From assembly GCF_037201975.1 (NCBI RefSeq), contig NZ_CP147520.1:3720001-3784000 (forward strand): 64,000 nucleotides of DNA, given 5' to 3'. The notes under the pieces are model-generated. The model saw nothing but the letters and a program-made list of their open reading frames with translations. It did no database searches and was not told the origin of the DNA. The translations under genes and the position numbers were made by a program. This document shows, one piece after another, positions 22,979-32,541 of the stretch. Each line of letters opens with the position of its first letter. Positions within the stretch are counted from its first letter, which is position 1. The stretch comes from Streptomyces sp. TG1A-60 (lineage in GTDB: Bacteria > Actinomycetota > Actinomycetes > Streptomycetales > Streptomycetaceae).

Positions 22979-24418
22979 TCAGGCTCCCGTCAGGAGGCCC
23001 GTTCGGTAGACCACACCCGCGCAGGCGTTGCCGACGGATGTGGTGAAGGCGGCGACGCCGCCCTCGGCGGTGTGGGAGATCAGGACGCTGCCGTCGGCGA
23101 CGCCGCCGTCCTCGGTGAGGAGCTGGGTGGTCGCGGAGTTGCCGCCGTCGGTGGTGGTGCCGCCGGTCTCCTGCTCCGTGGGCGTCGGCTCCGGTGACGG
23201 GTCCGGGCCGCCGGTGCCGCCGCCGGGCGTACCCCCCGTGGTGGGGCAGGGCTCGGACGGCACCCAGGCGAAGCGCACCTCGTACGCGGCCCCCGGCTCC
23301 AGCACCAGCTGGGCGAGGGACAGCGACGGATCGGGGAGTCCGGCCGCCGCGTCGCCGGCGACATGGTTCGCCACCGTGATCTTCGACCCGTCCGCCGCGC
23401 CCTGCGGGGTGGTGCTCACACCGCCCGCGCCGGTGACCGTACAGCTGGTGCCGGAGATGTTGGAGACGCGGAACGTGCCGTAGACGGCGCCGCCGGAGTC
23501 CGGTACCCCCACGCTCCCGCCGCCGCCGAGCTGGGCCGCCGTGCACAAGGTCGCGACCGCCGGCGTGGGCGTCGCCTCGGCGCCGCCCGTGGAGCCGTTG
23601 CTCTGGCCCTTGCCCGTGGCGCCCTGGTCCTTGTTCTTGCCGGACTCCTTCGAACCGTCCGGCGAGCCGCCCGACGTGGTGTCCCCGCCGCTCTGCCCCT
23701 TGGACTGGCCCTCCGTCCCCTGCGTCTGGGAGCCTTTGCCCATGATGGAGGGGTTGACGGCGGAGCCGTCGGCGCTGGAGACGTGGACGAGGGCCGGGAT
23801 CGCCGTGCCGATGAAGAGCGCCGCCGCCGCCATCCCGACGAGGGCCTGCCGCTTGCGCGCCCGCCGGGCCGGTACCGCCCGCCGCAGGTGCTCCAGCGTG
23901 CCGTCCCGGGGCTCGATCTCCGACACCGCCTGCTGCAGCAGATCGCGCAGCACCAGCCCGTCCGGCTCGAAGCCGCCGAGCCGCGCCGGATCCGAGCGGT
24001 CCGGCCCCGAGCCGACCGAACGCGGCCCGACCGAGCGCAGGGCGCCCGCACGCGAGCCGTCCGCTCCCAGGTCGTCCGCATTCACCTCGTCCGCACGCGA
24101 GTCATCCGAGCGCAGGTCGTCCGAAGGCCGGACGCCCGCACGCGAGTCATCCGCGCCCGGGTCGTCCGAACGCGGCTCGTCCCCACCCGGCCCGTCCTCA
24201 CCCGGGTCGTCCGAACCCGAGTCGTCCGGAGCGCGGCCTTCGAGATCCTGGCCCTTTGGGTCGGAGCCTTGTTCTTCGGGGCCGTGATTCACAGTTGCGT
24301 TCCCAGCGTGCGAGTGCGTTTCTTCGTGCTCATCGTCCCGGCGCCCCCAGGAGGCACGCCTGCGGGCGCCGAGCCCGTCGTGCCCGTCGCGCCCCTCGTC
24401 CCTGCCGTGCGTGCTCAT
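22979..24418 (-). CDS. Single-pass membrane protein partner of a SigE-family sigma factor (anti-sigma-like)
   Basis: 479 residues. The N-terminal ~150 residues are a hydrophilic stretch of degenerate five-residue repeats (SDDPG/ADDSR/SDDLR). A short conserved helical part follows (LVLRDLLQQAVSEIEPRDGTLEHLRRAVPARRARKRQ), then one membrane helix (ALVGMAAAALFIGTAIPALV). The outer part is a Gly/Ser/Lys linker plus a Cys-containing DUF4232-like domain (LCTAAQL...VSNISGTSCTVTGAGG). Its start overlaps the sigma-factor stop as ATGA (24415-24418), so they are made together. An anti-sigma or signalling role is inferred from this coupling. The family has no proven function that I know. Confidence 0.75.
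   Translation of the reverse strand: MSTHGRDEGRDGHDGLGARRRASWGRRDDEHEETHSHAGNATVNHGPEEQGSDPKGQDLEGRAPDDSGSDDPGEDGPGGDEPRSDDPGADDSRAGVRPSDDLRSDDSRADEVNADDLGADGSRAGALRSVGPRSVGSGPDRSDPARLGGFEPDGLVLRDLLQQAVSEIEPRDGTLEHLRRAVPARRARKRQALVGMAAAALFIGTAIPALVHVSSADGSAVNPSIMGKGSQTQGTEGQSKGQSGGDTTSGGSPDGSKESGKNKDQGATGKGQSNGSTGGAEATPTPAVATLCTAAQLGGGGSVGVPDSGGAVYGTFRVSNISGTSCTVTGAGGVSTTPQGAADGSKITVANHVAGDAAAGLPDPSLSLAQLVLEPGAAYEVRFAWVPSEPCPTTGGTPGGGTGGPDPSPEPTPTEQETGGTTTDGGNSATTQLLTEDGGVADGSVLISHTAEGGVAAFTTSVGNACAGVVYRTGLLTGA
24060..24240. repeat. Degenerate 15-bp coding repeat
   Basis: About a dozen imperfect 15-bp units (GTCATCCGAGCGCAG-like) in tandem inside the membrane-protein gene. They encode the Asp/Ser/Arg-rich pentapeptides of its N-terminal region. 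Copy number is likely to vary between strains. Confidence 0.75.
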
Positions 24419-25092
24419 GCCGACGCCTCCATGGCGACGCGCAGGGCCGCGATGCCCCGGGAGCCGTACGCCTTGACGGAACCCAGCGATATGCCGAGGC
24501 TCTCGGCGACCTGGGCCTCGGTCATGTCGGCGAAGTAGCGCAGCACCAGAACCTCGCGTTGCCGACGCTGAAGCCCCTTCATCGCCTTGATGAGGGAGTC
24601 GCGCTCCAGCTGGTCGTACGCGCCCTCCTCCGCGCTCGCCATGTCGGGCATCGGCTTCGACAGCAGCTTCAGACCGAGGATGCGGCGGCGCAGGGCGGAG
24701 CGCGAGAGGTTCACGACCGTCTGGCGCAGATAGGCGAGCGTCTTCTCCGGGTCCCGGACGCGCTTGCGCGCCGAGTGCACGCGGATGAATGCCTCCTGGA
24801 CGACGTCCTCACAGGAGGCGGTGTCGTCGAGGAGGAGCGCCGCGAGGCCGAGCAGCGAGCGGTAGTGGGCGCGATATGTCTCGGTGAGATGGTCGACCGT
24901 CGTACCGGAGGCCGACACCGTGGACGTGCCGTCCGCGCCGTCGCGCTGATTCGGTACGCGGGTCGGCCGCGCCGCGGGCATCGGCGCGATCACCGGCATG
25001 CCGCCGGCCGGACCGGGCAAGCGGGGACGGCGGGGTGGACGAAGGGCGGTGCCCCTCGTCTGTACCGCGGTGAAATCGAGTACCTCTGCCAC
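24415..25092 (-). CDS. SigE-family RNA polymerase sigma factor
   Basis: 225 residues. Region 2 (LTETYRAHYRSLLGLAALLLDD, CEDVVQEAFIRVHSARKRVRDPEKTLAYLRQTVVNLSRSALRRR) and region 4 (LQRRQREVLVLRYFADMTEAQVAESLGISLGSVKAYGSRGIAALR) are intact. The first ~60 residues are an unusual Pro/Arg-rich extension; GTG 25092 may be upstream of the true start. Translationally coupled to the membrane protein downstream. It is unrelated to the ECF factor at 18726. Confidence 0.9.
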   Translation of the reverse strand: MAEVLDFTAVQTRGTALRPPRRPRLPGPAGGMPVIAPMPAARPTRVPNQRDGADGTSTVSASGTTVDHLTETYRAHYRSLLGLAALLLDDTASCEDVVQEAFIRVHSARKRVRDPEKTLAYLRQTVVNLSRSALRRRILGLKLLSKPMPDMASAEEGAYDQLERDSLIKAMKGLQRRQREVLVLRYFADMTEAQVAESLGISLGSVKAYGSRGIAALRVAMEASA

Positions 25093-25726
25093 GCCTGTTG
25101 GACCCGTATCCCCCCGTCGGGGTTGTACGCGACAGGCATCTGTTTTACGTCAGACCGCACACCCGTCCGTATGGCACGTCCATCCGTCGGTACGGCACTC
25201 GCCCCCGGCCGTACGGGGGACGTGCGCGCCGGCACGCCACGCACACCCGCTTGCACGACCCACCGAACAACGGACAGCGCGTCGAACACCCTCATGCGTA
25301 CCAGCTCTTCCCCTGTGCCCCGAGTATGGGCGCCCAGCCCCGCCGAAGGGCGCCCGCTAAAGACGCTCCCCGCCCTCCGCGCGGTTGCAAAGGGCGGGGA
25401 GGAATCCCCGATCACCGGGAGGCCTGAATCAACCCGGAAACCTCACGGCTGTCCGGCCGGATATCATTCGTCCGCCGAACCGCCGACTCGAAGAACTTAC
25501 ACGCCACCACCGACAACGACCCAGGCCAGTGGACCGTGACCGACACGCGGTGCCCGCCGGTCCACTCACGGCCGCGGGCCGCGCGCGGCGGAATCGGCGG
25601 GCAGCCCACGCAAAGGCAAGGGGCAGCGCACCCAGGGTCAACGCACAGCGCGCCGAGAGGGCGGCGACACCAGAAGCCCCGGGGCGGGCGACCGACACCC
25701 AGAAACCCGGACCGGGCGGTCGGCCC
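25093..25726. other. 634-bp region between the sigma factor and asd
   Basis: I see no supportable gene. It holds two hairpins downstream of asd (25366-25401 and 25328-25355), and presumably the sigma-factor promoter nearer 25100-25300, where CCGTACGG-type palindromic bits are frequent. Short minus ORFs at 25412-25698 lack an RBS and family likeness. Confidence 0.5.
25328..25401 (-). terminator. Tandem hairpins, probable terminator of the ask-asd operon
   Basis: On the minus strand, CTCCCCGCCCT (25391-25401) pairs with AGGGCGGGGAG (25366-25376) around a 14-nt loop and is followed by CGTCTTT. Next comes a second stem, GGGCGCCC twice (25348-25355 and 25328-25335). The first hairpin plus short T-run fits an intrinsic terminator, although it lies 325 bp from the asd stop. 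Confidence 0.5.
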
Positions 25727-26803
25727 CTACCTCGCCGCCCGCTCCCGCGCCACCAGCTCCGCGATCTGGGCCGTGTTGAGGGCGGAGCCCTTGCGGAGGT
25801 TGTCGCCGCAGACGAAGAGTTCGAGGGCGGTCGGGTCGTCGAGGGCCCGGCGTACGCGGCCCACCCAGGTCGGGTCGGTGCCCACGACGTCGGCCGGGGT
25901 GGGGAACTCCCCCGCGCCCGGGTCGTCGAAGAGCACGACCCCCGGGGCGGTGGCGAGGATCTCGCGCGCCTTGGCGACCGTGACCTCGTTCTCGAAGCGG
26001 GCGTGGACGGTGAGGGAGTGGGTGGTGACCACCGGGACCCGAACGCAGGTCACGGCGACCGGCAGCTTCGGCAGCCCGAGGATCTTGCGGGACTCGTCCC
26101 GCACCTTCATCTCCTCCGACGACCAGCCGTCCGCGCGGAGCGACCCCGCCCACGGCACCACGTTCAGCGCCACCGGCTCCGGGAACGGCCCGGTGTTGTC
26201 GCCCACGGCCCGCCGTACGTCACCCGGGGCGGTCCCCAGCTCCGTACCGGCGACGAGGGCGATCTGCTGCCGCAGGGTCCGCACGCCGGCCCGCCCCGCG
26301 CCGCTGACGGCCTGGTACGAGGAGGCCACCAGCTCGCGCAGCCCGAACTCGGCGTGCAGCGCGCCGAGCGCCACGATCATGGAGAGGGTGGTGCAGTTGG
26401 GGTTGGCGATGATCCCGCGCGGGCGGAACCGGGCGGCGTGCGGATTGACCTCGGGGACCACGAGAGGCACCTCCGGGTCCATCCGGAAGGCGCCCGAGTT
26501 GTCGACCACGACCGCGCCCTTGGCCGCGGCGATCGGCGCCCAGTGCTCCGCCACCTCGTCCGGTACGTCGAACATGGCGATGTCGACCCCGTCGAAGGCC
26601 TCCTCCGACAGGGCCGTCACCTCGACCTGCTCCCCGCGCACGGCCAGCTTGCGGCCGGCCGAGCGGGGGGAGGCGATCAGCCGGATCTCGCCCCAGATGT
26701 CCGCCCGGTGGGACAGGATCTGGAGCATGACCGTGCCGACGGCACCGGTGGCGCCCACGACCGCGAGCGTCGGCCTGCCGGTGCGCCCGGCGTCAACGGC
26801 CAT
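25727..26803 (-). CDS. asd: Aspartate-semialdehyde dehydrogenase
   Basis: 358 residues. NADPH-binding GATGAVG near the N-terminus, active-site cysteine in NPNCTTLSM and the substrate loop VSGAGRAGV. Converts aspartyl phosphate to aspartate semialdehyde for lysine, threonine, methionine and diaminopimelate. ATG 26803 overlaps the last base of the aspartokinase stop (TGATG), so the two steps are coupled. The frame extends upstream to 27439 only as a shadow. Confidence 0.97.
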   Translation of the reverse strand: MAVDAGRTGRPTLAVVGATGAVGTVMLQILSHRADIWGEIRLIASPRSAGRKLAVRGEQVEVTALSEEAFDGVDIAMFDVPDEVAEHWAPIAAAKGAVVVDNSGAFRMDPEVPLVVPEVNPHAARFRPRGIIANPNCTTLSMIVALGALHAEFGLRELVASSYQAVSGAGRAGVRTLRQQIALVAGTELGTAPGDVRRAVGDNTGPFPEPVALNVVPWAGSLRADGWSSEEMKVRDESRKILGLPKLPVAVTCVRVPVVTTHSLTVHARFENEVTVAKAREILATAPGVVLFDDPGAGEFPTPADVVGTDPTWVGRVRRALDDPTALELFVCGDNLRKGSALNTAQIAELVARERAAR

Positions 26804-28083
26804 CAGCGACCGGTACCCCCGTAGACCACGGCCTCGTCGCTGTCGGAGTCGAGCCCGAAGGCGGTGTGCACGGCGCGCACGGCCTCGGGGACGTCGTCGG
26901 CACGGGTGACGACCGAGATACGGATCTCGGAGGTCGAGATCAGCTCGATGTTCACGCCCGCGTCGCTCAGCGCCTCGAAGAAGGAGGCGGTGACGCCCGG
27001 GTTGGTCTTCATGCCCGCGCCGACCAGGGAGATCTTGCCGATCTGGTCGTCGTAGCGCAGGGAGTCGAAGCCGATGCCGGCCTTGTTCTTCTCCAGCGCG
27101 TCGATCGCCTTGCGGCCCTCGGTCTTGGGGAGGGTGAAGGAGATGTCCGTCAGGCCGGTCGTCACGGCGGAGACGTTCTGCACCACCATGTCGATGTTGA
27201 CCTCGGAGTCGGCGATGGCGCGGAAGATCGCGGCGGCCTCGCCCGGCTTGTCCGGGACGCCGACGACCGTGACCTTGGCCTCGGAGACGTCGTGGGCGAC
27301 TCCGGAGATGATGGCGTGCTCCACCTTGTGGTCCCCTTGCGACTCTGGCTTCTCGTTGCTGACCCAGGTGCCCGGCAGTCCGGAGAAGGACGAACGGACG
27401 TGGATCGGGATGTTGTAACGGCGGGCGTACTCGACACAACGGTGGAGCAGCACCTTCGAACCGGACGCCGCCAGTTCGAGCATGTCCTCGGAAGAGATCC
27501 AGTCGATCTTCTTCGCCTTCTTGACGACCCGCGGGTCGGCGGTGAAGACGCCGTCGACGTCGGTGTAGATCTCACAGACCTCGGCGTCCAGCGCGGCGGC
27601 CAGCGCGACGGCGGTCGTGTCCGACCCGCCGCGGCCGAGGGTGGTGATGTCCTTCTTGTCCTGGCTGACGCCCTGGAATCCGGCGACGATGGCGATGTTG
27701 CCCTCGTCCAGCGCCGTACGGATACGGCCGGGCGTGACGTCGATGATCCGGGCTTTGTTGTGGACCGAGTCGGTGATGACGCCTGCCTGGCTGCCGGTGA
27801 ACGACTGGGCTTCGTGGCCCAGGTTTTTGATCGCCATGGCCAGCAGGGCCATGGAGATACGCTCCCCGGCGGTCAGCAGCATGTCGAACTCACGCCCGGC
27901 AGGCATCGGTGACACCTGCTCGGCGAGATCGATCAGCTCGTCCGTCGTGTCGCCCATCGCGGAAACGACGACGACCACCTGGTGGCCGTTCTTCTTCGCT
28001 TCCACGATCCGCTTGGCGACGCGCTTGATGCCCTCGGCATCGGCTACGGAGGAGCCTCCGTACTTCTGCACGACAAGGCCCAC
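26803..28083 (-). CDS. lysC: Aspartate kinase
   Basis: 426 residues, GTG start. KYGGSSVA at the N-terminus, the catalytic kinase domain, and two ACT domains at the C-terminus ([38 protein letters not shown]) that mediate lysine/threonine feedback. Length matches the alpha subunit; actinobacterial genes often also make a small regulatory subunit from an internal start near [11 protein letters not shown]. First step of the aspartate pathway, in operon with asd. Divergent from the two-component system; 28084-28400 holds both promoters. Confidence 0.97.
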   Translation of the reverse strand: MGLVVQKYGGSSVADAEGIKRVAKRIVEAKKNGHQVVVVVSAMGDTTDELIDLAEQVSPMPAGREFDMLLTAGERISMALLAMAIKNLGHEAQSFTGSQAGVITDSVHNKARIIDVTPGRIRTALDEGNIAIVAGFQGVSQDKKDITTLGRGGSDTTAVALAAALDAEVCEIYTDVDGVFTADPRVVKKAKKIDWISSEDMLELAASGSKVLLHRCVEYARRYNIPIHVRSSFSGLPGTWVSNEKPESQGDHKVEHAIISGVAHDVSEAKVTVVGVPDKPGEAAAIFRAIADSEVNIDMVVQNVSAVTTGLTDISFTLPKTEGRKAIDALEKNKAGIGFDSLRYDDQIGKISLVGAGMKTNPGVTASFFEALSDAGVNIELISTSEIRISVVTRADDVPEAVRAVHTAFGLDSDSDEAVVYGGTGR

Positions 28084-28400
28084 GTGCGCTCCTCGCTCGG
28101 TTCAGTCTCTTTTCCGCACATACACACGTACTGCGGTCGGCTCAGTTTAACGAGCGGCCGACATTCCCTTCCCCGGTACCGCATGGTGAGATGTCCCGCT
28201 CACCCCTTGATCATCCGGGCTTTCTCCGGACGTTCCCCCGGTTTCCTCCCGGCTTCCCGTCCAGACCTCCGACCGCTCCGGGAACGTCCCTGCCCAGGTC
28301 GGGCCCGAACAGTCGGCGAGGACGGGGAAAAGTGCCTGGAGTCACACCTGGGACCCCCGCGACGGAAAAAGCGCAACTTTCGCGCACTAAGGTCTCTGGC

Positions 28401-29138
28401 GTGCGCGTACTTCTGGTGGAAGACGACGAGCCGGTCGCCGAGTCGCTCCGGCGCGGGCTCCTGCGATACGGCTTCGAGGTGGAGTGGGTCACCACGGGCG
28501 GGGCGGCGTTGTCGTACGAAGGTCCGTACGACGTCGTCCTCCTCGACCTGGGTCTGCCCGACACCGACGGCCTCGACGTCTGCAAGGCCCTCCGGGACCG
28601 CAGCGATGTGCCGATCATCGTGATCAGCGCCCGCAGCGACGAGACGGACCGGGTGGTCGGCCTGGAGCTGGGCGCCGACGACTACGTCTCCAAGCCGTTC
28701 GGCGTGCGCGAGGTGATCGCCCGAATAAGGGCCGTCATGCGCCGTGTGCAGCCCCGCTCCGCCGACGCCCCCGCGGTCGGCCCCGACCGCTACGGCGCCC
28801 GCCTCACCATCGACCGCAAGGCCGCGCGCGTCCATCTCGACGGTACGGAGGTGGGGCTCGCGCCGAAGGAGTACGACCTGCTGGCCTTCCTCACCGAGGA
28901 GCCGGGCGCGCTGATGTCGCGTGAGCAGATCATGGAGGCGGTCTGGGACGCGAACTGGTTCGGCCCGACGAAGACGCTCGACGTCCATGTGGCGGCACTG
29001 CGGCGGAAGCTCGCCGGGGCGATCACGATCGAGGCGGTACGGGGAGTGGGGTTCCGGCTGATCGTGGCCGAGGAGACCCGGACGGACAAGGCCGGGACGG
29101 ACAAGGCCGGGACGGACAAGGCCGGGACGGCGTCATGA
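28401..29138 (+). CDS. OmpR-family response regulator
   Basis: 245 residues from GTG 28401 (MRVLLVEDDEPVAESL). Receiver domain with the acidic pair EDD, phospho-acceptor aspartate in VVLLDLGLPD and the conserved lysine in DDYVSKPFG. Then a winged-helix DNA-binding domain (LAPKEYDLLAFLTEEPG...VRGVGFRL). The C-terminus carries three exact copies of TDKAG encoded by a 15-bp tandem (about 29084-29128), outside the fold. It overlaps the histidine kinase start by ATGA. Longer ATG starts (28191) extend into the divergent promoter and are unlikely. Confidence 0.93.
   Translation: MRVLLVEDDEPVAESLRRGLLRYGFEVEWVTTGGAALSYEGPYDVVLLDLGLPDTDGLDVCKALRDRSDVPIIVISARSDETDRVVGLELGADDYVSKPFGVREVIARIRAVMRRVQPRSADAPAVGPDRYGARLTIDRKAARVHLDGTEVGLAPKEYDLLAFLTEEPGALMSREQIMEAVWDANWFGPTKTLDVHVAALRRKLAGAITIEAVRGVGFRLIVAEETRTDKAGTDKAGTDKAGTAS
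29084..29128 (+). repeat. Three-copy 15-bp coding repeat at the response regulator C-terminus
   Basis: Exact tandem copies of a 15-bp unit (ACGGACAAGGCCGGG) encode TDKAGTDKAGTDKAG. Exact identity implies a recent slippage event. Confidence 0.9.
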
Positions 29139-30520
29139 TCCGTCAGCTCGTCCGCAGCTACGTCCTCCTCGTGGCGGTGGCCATCGCCCTGTTCACCGTG
29201 CCGGTGGCCTACACGCTCACGGACCAGTTGCGGGACGACACCAGGGAGTCCGTGATGCGCGAGGCCGAAACCATGGCCCGGCTCCTGGGCACCGGTGACG
29301 TCGCCTCCTGCGAGGCGCTGACGCAGATGGCCAGGGCCTATCCGAAGCGGGAGAAGGTCGAGGTCACCGCCGTCAACGGGTGCGCGCTGGACGGTCTGCG
29401 GGAACCCGCCCGGGACGCGGCTCTGACCGAGGCTCTCGAAAACGGCGAGGCCACCGTCGACTGGGGCTCCGACTTCATCTGGGGCGAGAACCTGGTGATC
29501 ACCGTCCCCGCCCATGAGCGCGCGGCGGACGTGACGACCGACCCGGACCAGGTGGTCGGCGCCGTGCGGATCAAGTTCTCGACCGATCACCTCACCTACC
29601 GCCTGTGGACCATCTGGGGCTTCCGGGCGGCGCTGGCCGTCCTCGTCCTGCTGGCAGCCGCGATCATCGGCGTCTTCGCCGCCCGGCGCCTGACCGCTCC
29701 CCTCCGCCAGCTCAACGAGATGGCGAGCAAGATGAGCGACGGCGACCTGACGGCCCGCTCCCCCGTCACGGGCCCTCAGGAGACGCAGACCCTGGCGCGC
29801 ACGCTCAACCAGGCGGGCGAACGCCTGGACACGCTGATCGCCTCGCAGCGCATCTTCGTCGCCGACGCCTCGCACCAACTGCGTACCCCTCTCACGGCGT
29901 TGCGCCTGTCCCTGGACAACATCGCGGACGGGACGGACGACGAGTTCGTACGGGAGGACGTGGAGCAGGCGACCGCCGAGGTGGTCCGGATGAGCCGCCT
30001 GGTCAACGGCCTGCTGGTGCTGGCGCGGGCCGAGGCGAAGGTGACGGCGGCGGAACCGCTGCCCCTCAGGGAGGTCATCGGGGAACGTCTCGACGTGTGG
30101 AGGCCGGCCGCCGACGAGCGCGGAGTCACCATCACGCTCAGGGGGAGTACCGACGGCCGGCTGCTTGTGCTGGCCAGCCACGGTCATCTGGACCAGGTCC
30201 TGGACAACGTGCTGTCCAACGCCCTGGAGGTCTCACCGGACGGCGCGACGATCACCGTGCGGGTGGAGCCCCGGGGCGACGAGGTGGTGCTCTCGGTGCT
30301 GGACGAGGGGCCCGGTATGTCGGACGCCGAGAAGTCCCGCGCCTTCGACCGCTTCTGGCGCGGTCAGGGCCTCACCGGGAAGTCCGGTTCCGGCCTCGGC
30401 CTCGCCGTCGTCAAGCAACTCGTCACCGACGACGGCGGAACCGTGACCCTCAAGGACGCGCCCGGGGGCGGCCTGTGCGTCACGCTCACGTTGCGGGCGG
30501 CGCGGCACGGGGGTGGCTGA
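29135..30520 (+). CDS. Sensor histidine kinase (HisKA type)
   Basis: 461 residues. TM1 (SYVLLVAVAIALFTVPVAY), an extracytoplasmic domain of ~130 residues containing two cysteines (VASCEAL, VNGCAL), TM2 (AALAVLVLLAAAIIGVFAA), HAMP (RRLTAPLRQLNEMASKMSDGDL), the H-box DASHQLRTPLTAL and an ATPase domain with LDNVLSNALEVS and GSGLGLAVVKQL. Coupled to the response regulator by ATGA. Signal unknown; a disulfide in the sensor domain is possible. A terminator overlaps the stop. Confidence 0.93.
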   Translation: MIRQLVRSYVLLVAVAIALFTVPVAYTLTDQLRDDTRESVMREAETMARLLGTGDVASCEALTQMARAYPKREKVEVTAVNGCALDGLREPARDAALTEALENGEATVDWGSDFIWGENLVITVPAHERAADVTTDPDQVVGAVRIKFSTDHLTYRLWTIWGFRAALAVLVLLAAAIIGVFAARRLTAPLRQLNEMASKMSDGDLTARSPVTGPQETQTLARTLNQAGERLDTLIASQRIFVADASHQLRTPLTALRLSLDNIADGTDDEFVREDVEQATAEVVRMSRLVNGLLVLARAEAKVTAAEPLPLREVIGERLDVWRPAADERGVTITLRGSTDGRLLVLASHGHLDQVLDNVLSNALEVSPDGATITVRVEPRGDEVVLSVLDEGPGMSDAEKSRAFDRFWRGQGLTGKSGSGLGLAVVKQLVTDDGGTVTLKDAPGGGLCVTLTLRAARHGGG

Positions 30521-30538
30521 GCGGGGGGCCGCTCAGCC
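30515..30538 (+). terminator. Hairpin at the end of the two-component operon
   Basis: GGCTGAGCGG (30515-30524) pairs with CCGCTCAGCC (30529-30538) over a GGGG loop; the stop codon lies in the stem. Confidence 0.75.
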
Positions 30539-30599
30539 GGAGGGGCTGAGCCGGAGGGGGGTCGGCTCAGCCCTTGCTGCCGCCGCCGGTGGCTGGTGA

Positions 30600-31100
30600 T
30601 CAGCCCTCGGGCATCGCCGACGAGTGGTGGTTCACGATCTTCCACACGCCGTTCCGCTTCTCGTACTCGTACGTGTAGCGGGCCTCGACGACGCTCTTCT
30701 TGCCGGTCTCCTTGTCCGTGAGCGTGAAGGCGTACGTACCGGCGTCGAGCGCGGAGTTGCTGTCGAGGACGTTGATGTGCGACTTGATCTTCTTGCCGAC
30801 CGGCTTGTTCTCCAGGAAGTGGTCGAAGTAGTCCACGATCCCGGCGCGGTCGGTGCGGACCCTGTTGGAGACGGTCGGCAGGAGCACCGCGTCCTTCGCG
30901 TAGCGGTCCGCCACCTTCTTCGAGTCACCGGTCCGCAGCGACTTGTTCCAGCCGTCGAAGAGCGCCGCGATCTCCTTCTTGGAGGGCTTCTTCGGCGCGG
31001 CCTCGGCGCCGGCCATGCTGACACCGGCGGTGACGGTGCCGACGGTGACGACGGCGGTGGCGGTGACGATGGCGGCGCGTATGCGGTTCTTGCGGGTCAT
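30600..31100 (-). CDS. Secreted SgcJ/EcaC-type NTF2-like protein
   Basis: 166 residues. Signal peptide in residues 1-35 (RIRAAIVTATAVVTVGTVTAGVSMAGAEAA). The mature part is an NTF2/CaMKII-association fold: KKEIAALFDGWNKSLRTGDSKKVADRYAKDAVLLPTV, then YTYEYEKRNGVWKIVNHHSSAMP. The closing WKIVNHHSS motif marks the SgcJ/EcaC family. Activity unknown. Monocistronic; 31101-31410 upstream contains only its promoter region as far as I can see. Confidence 0.85.
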   Translation of the reverse strand: MTRKNRIRAAIVTATAVVTVGTVTAGVSMAGAEAAPKKPSKKEIAALFDGWNKSLRTGDSKKVADRYAKDAVLLPTVSNRVRTDRAGIVDYFDHFLENKPVGKKIKSHINVLDSNSALDAGTYAFTLTDKETGKKSVVEARYTYEYEKRNGVWKIVNHHSSAMPEG

Positions 31101-31410
31101 CGCGATCTCCCGTGCGAAGTTGGGGTGTTACTGCCTCCGCTTCAGTGCGGTGGAAGTGACTCAAGATTCGCGTGACGCCGGTTAGGGGCCGTGCAGTGGA
31201 CGTACAGGCCCGGGGCAAGGTTCGTACAAGGTGTTCTGGAGGGGGTCGGGGCTGATCCAACGCAGATGGCCAGCATGTACGAGGCGCCCCGACGACGTAC
31301 GCACGGCTTGCTGGCCGTAGCGGGGGTGTGCCGACGTCGGAAACGCCCTACGTGGACCCGGAGTCTCTGCTCTCCGCAGCAGCAGCGGCCCTTCCGAACC
31401 GGCCGACGGG

Positions 31411-32346
31411 CTAGAGCGTTCCCAGCGCCGGCGCGAACGCGATGAGGAGGGGAAGGAGGGCCAGCAGCGCGGCGGCCGTCGTCGTCGCCGCCCGGTGGGT
31501 CCGGTGCAGGCGGGGCGGGGGTTCCAGCAGGCGCTCCACCCGGTCACCCAGCAACCGGCGGGTGTTGGCGCAGCTCAACACGCCACGGTGCCGGTTGAGT
31601 TCGATGAGGGCGAGGGCGGTGGTGAGGTGGCCGCAGCGGCGGGAGGCGGTGTCGTCGGCGGCCAGTTCGACCAGGCGGTGGGTCTGGTCGGCGAAGTGGG
31701 CGAAGAGGGGGACGCGCGGGAAGCCCGTGGCGAGGGCGGTGGAGAGGTGGAGCAGCCAGTCGTGGCGGGCGCGGGCGTGGCCGAGTTCGTGGGCGAGCAC
31801 GGCATCCAGCTGACGGTCGCTGAGCTTTCGCAACGCGCCGGTGGTGACGACCAGTTGGGGCGGGGCGCCCGGCATGAGCCAGGCGTCCGGGTACTCGTCC
31901 TCCAGGACCAGCAACGGCCCCTTCGACTGCGGCAGGCCCGCCGGGAGGTCGGGGGCGCGTTCGCGCAGGTGCGCGCGGCGGAGGTGACGGCGGCGCCGGG
32001 CCTCGACGAGTTCGCGGGCGATCATCGCGCCGCTCCACGCGGCCCCGCAGGCCAGCAGCAGGGTCAGTACGGCCGTCCAGGGCGGCGCGGCCGTGAGGTC
32101 GTACGCGGCGGTCACGGCCGGGGGCGCGGGGGCGAAGGCGTGGGTGCGGACGGTCTCGAACACCGCCGCCGCGCCCAGTACGAGCGCCGCGAGGCAGCTG
32201 AGCAGCGCCGCCGCCACCAGGCACTGCCACGCCCACAGCGCGACCACGGGTTCCCGCTCGGGCCACGCCGCCCTCAGCAGGGCACGGGGGCCCAGCACTG
32301 CGGCGGTGAGGGCCACGGCGGTGAGAAGGAGCAGGAGAACGGTCAC
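31411..32346 (-). CDS. M56-family membrane metallopeptidase (BlaR1-like)
   Basis: 311 residues, GTG start. Hydrophobic helices at both ends and in residues 40-65 and 90-110. The zinc motif HELGH is in VLAHELGHARARHDW, with a downstream glutamate/aspartate in VELAADDTASRR. In Streptomyces such genes usually follow a BlaI/CopY-type repressor; none is visible here, so it is an orphan. It lacks a penicillin-binding sensor domain. Upstream (32347-32541) a terminator belongs to the next operon. Confidence 0.85.
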   Translation of the reverse strand: MTVLLLLLTAVALTAAVLGPRALLRAAWPEREPVVALWAWQCLVAAALLSCLAALVLGAAAVFETVRTHAFAPAPPAVTAAYDLTAAPPWTAVLTLLLACGAAWSGAMIARELVEARRRRHLRRAHLRERAPDLPAGLPQSKGPLLVLEDEYPDAWLMPGAPPQLVVTTGALRKLSDRQLDAVLAHELGHARARHDWLLHLSTALATGFPRVPLFAHFADQTHRLVELAADDTASRRCGHLTTALALIELNRHRGVLSCANTRRLLGDRVERLLEPPPRLHRTHRAATTTAAALLALLPLLIAFAPALGTL

Positions 32347-32456
32347 GTCACTGGGTCCGGTTCCTGTCGGGGGCGCGCGAGGGGGGTACGGGGTGCGTAC
32401 GACGAGGTGCCTACGCTACCGCCGGCACTCGCACTTCAGGAGCCCTTCCGCCGCCC

Positions 32457-32482
32457 GGCCCCGTCCGGCGGCGGACGGGGCC
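32457..32482 (-). terminator. Terminator of the ybaB-recR-DUF5063 operon
   Basis: GGCCCCGTCCG (32457-32467) pairs with CGGACGGGGCC (32472-32482) over a GCGG loop, 60 bp beyond the DUF5063 stop. Confidence 0.75.
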
Positions 32483-32541
32483 CGATCCTCTGAGCAGACG
32501 AAGCGGACTGTGCGGACGAAGCTGACGCCGAGCCGGCGGTG

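Noticed and set aside
25328..25401. Possible IS200/IS605 end or TnpB guide-RNA-like hairpins
   Set aside because: The AGGGCGGGGAGGAAT string recalls such ends, but there is no tnpA/tnpB sequence nearby, and terminator hairpins after asd explain it.
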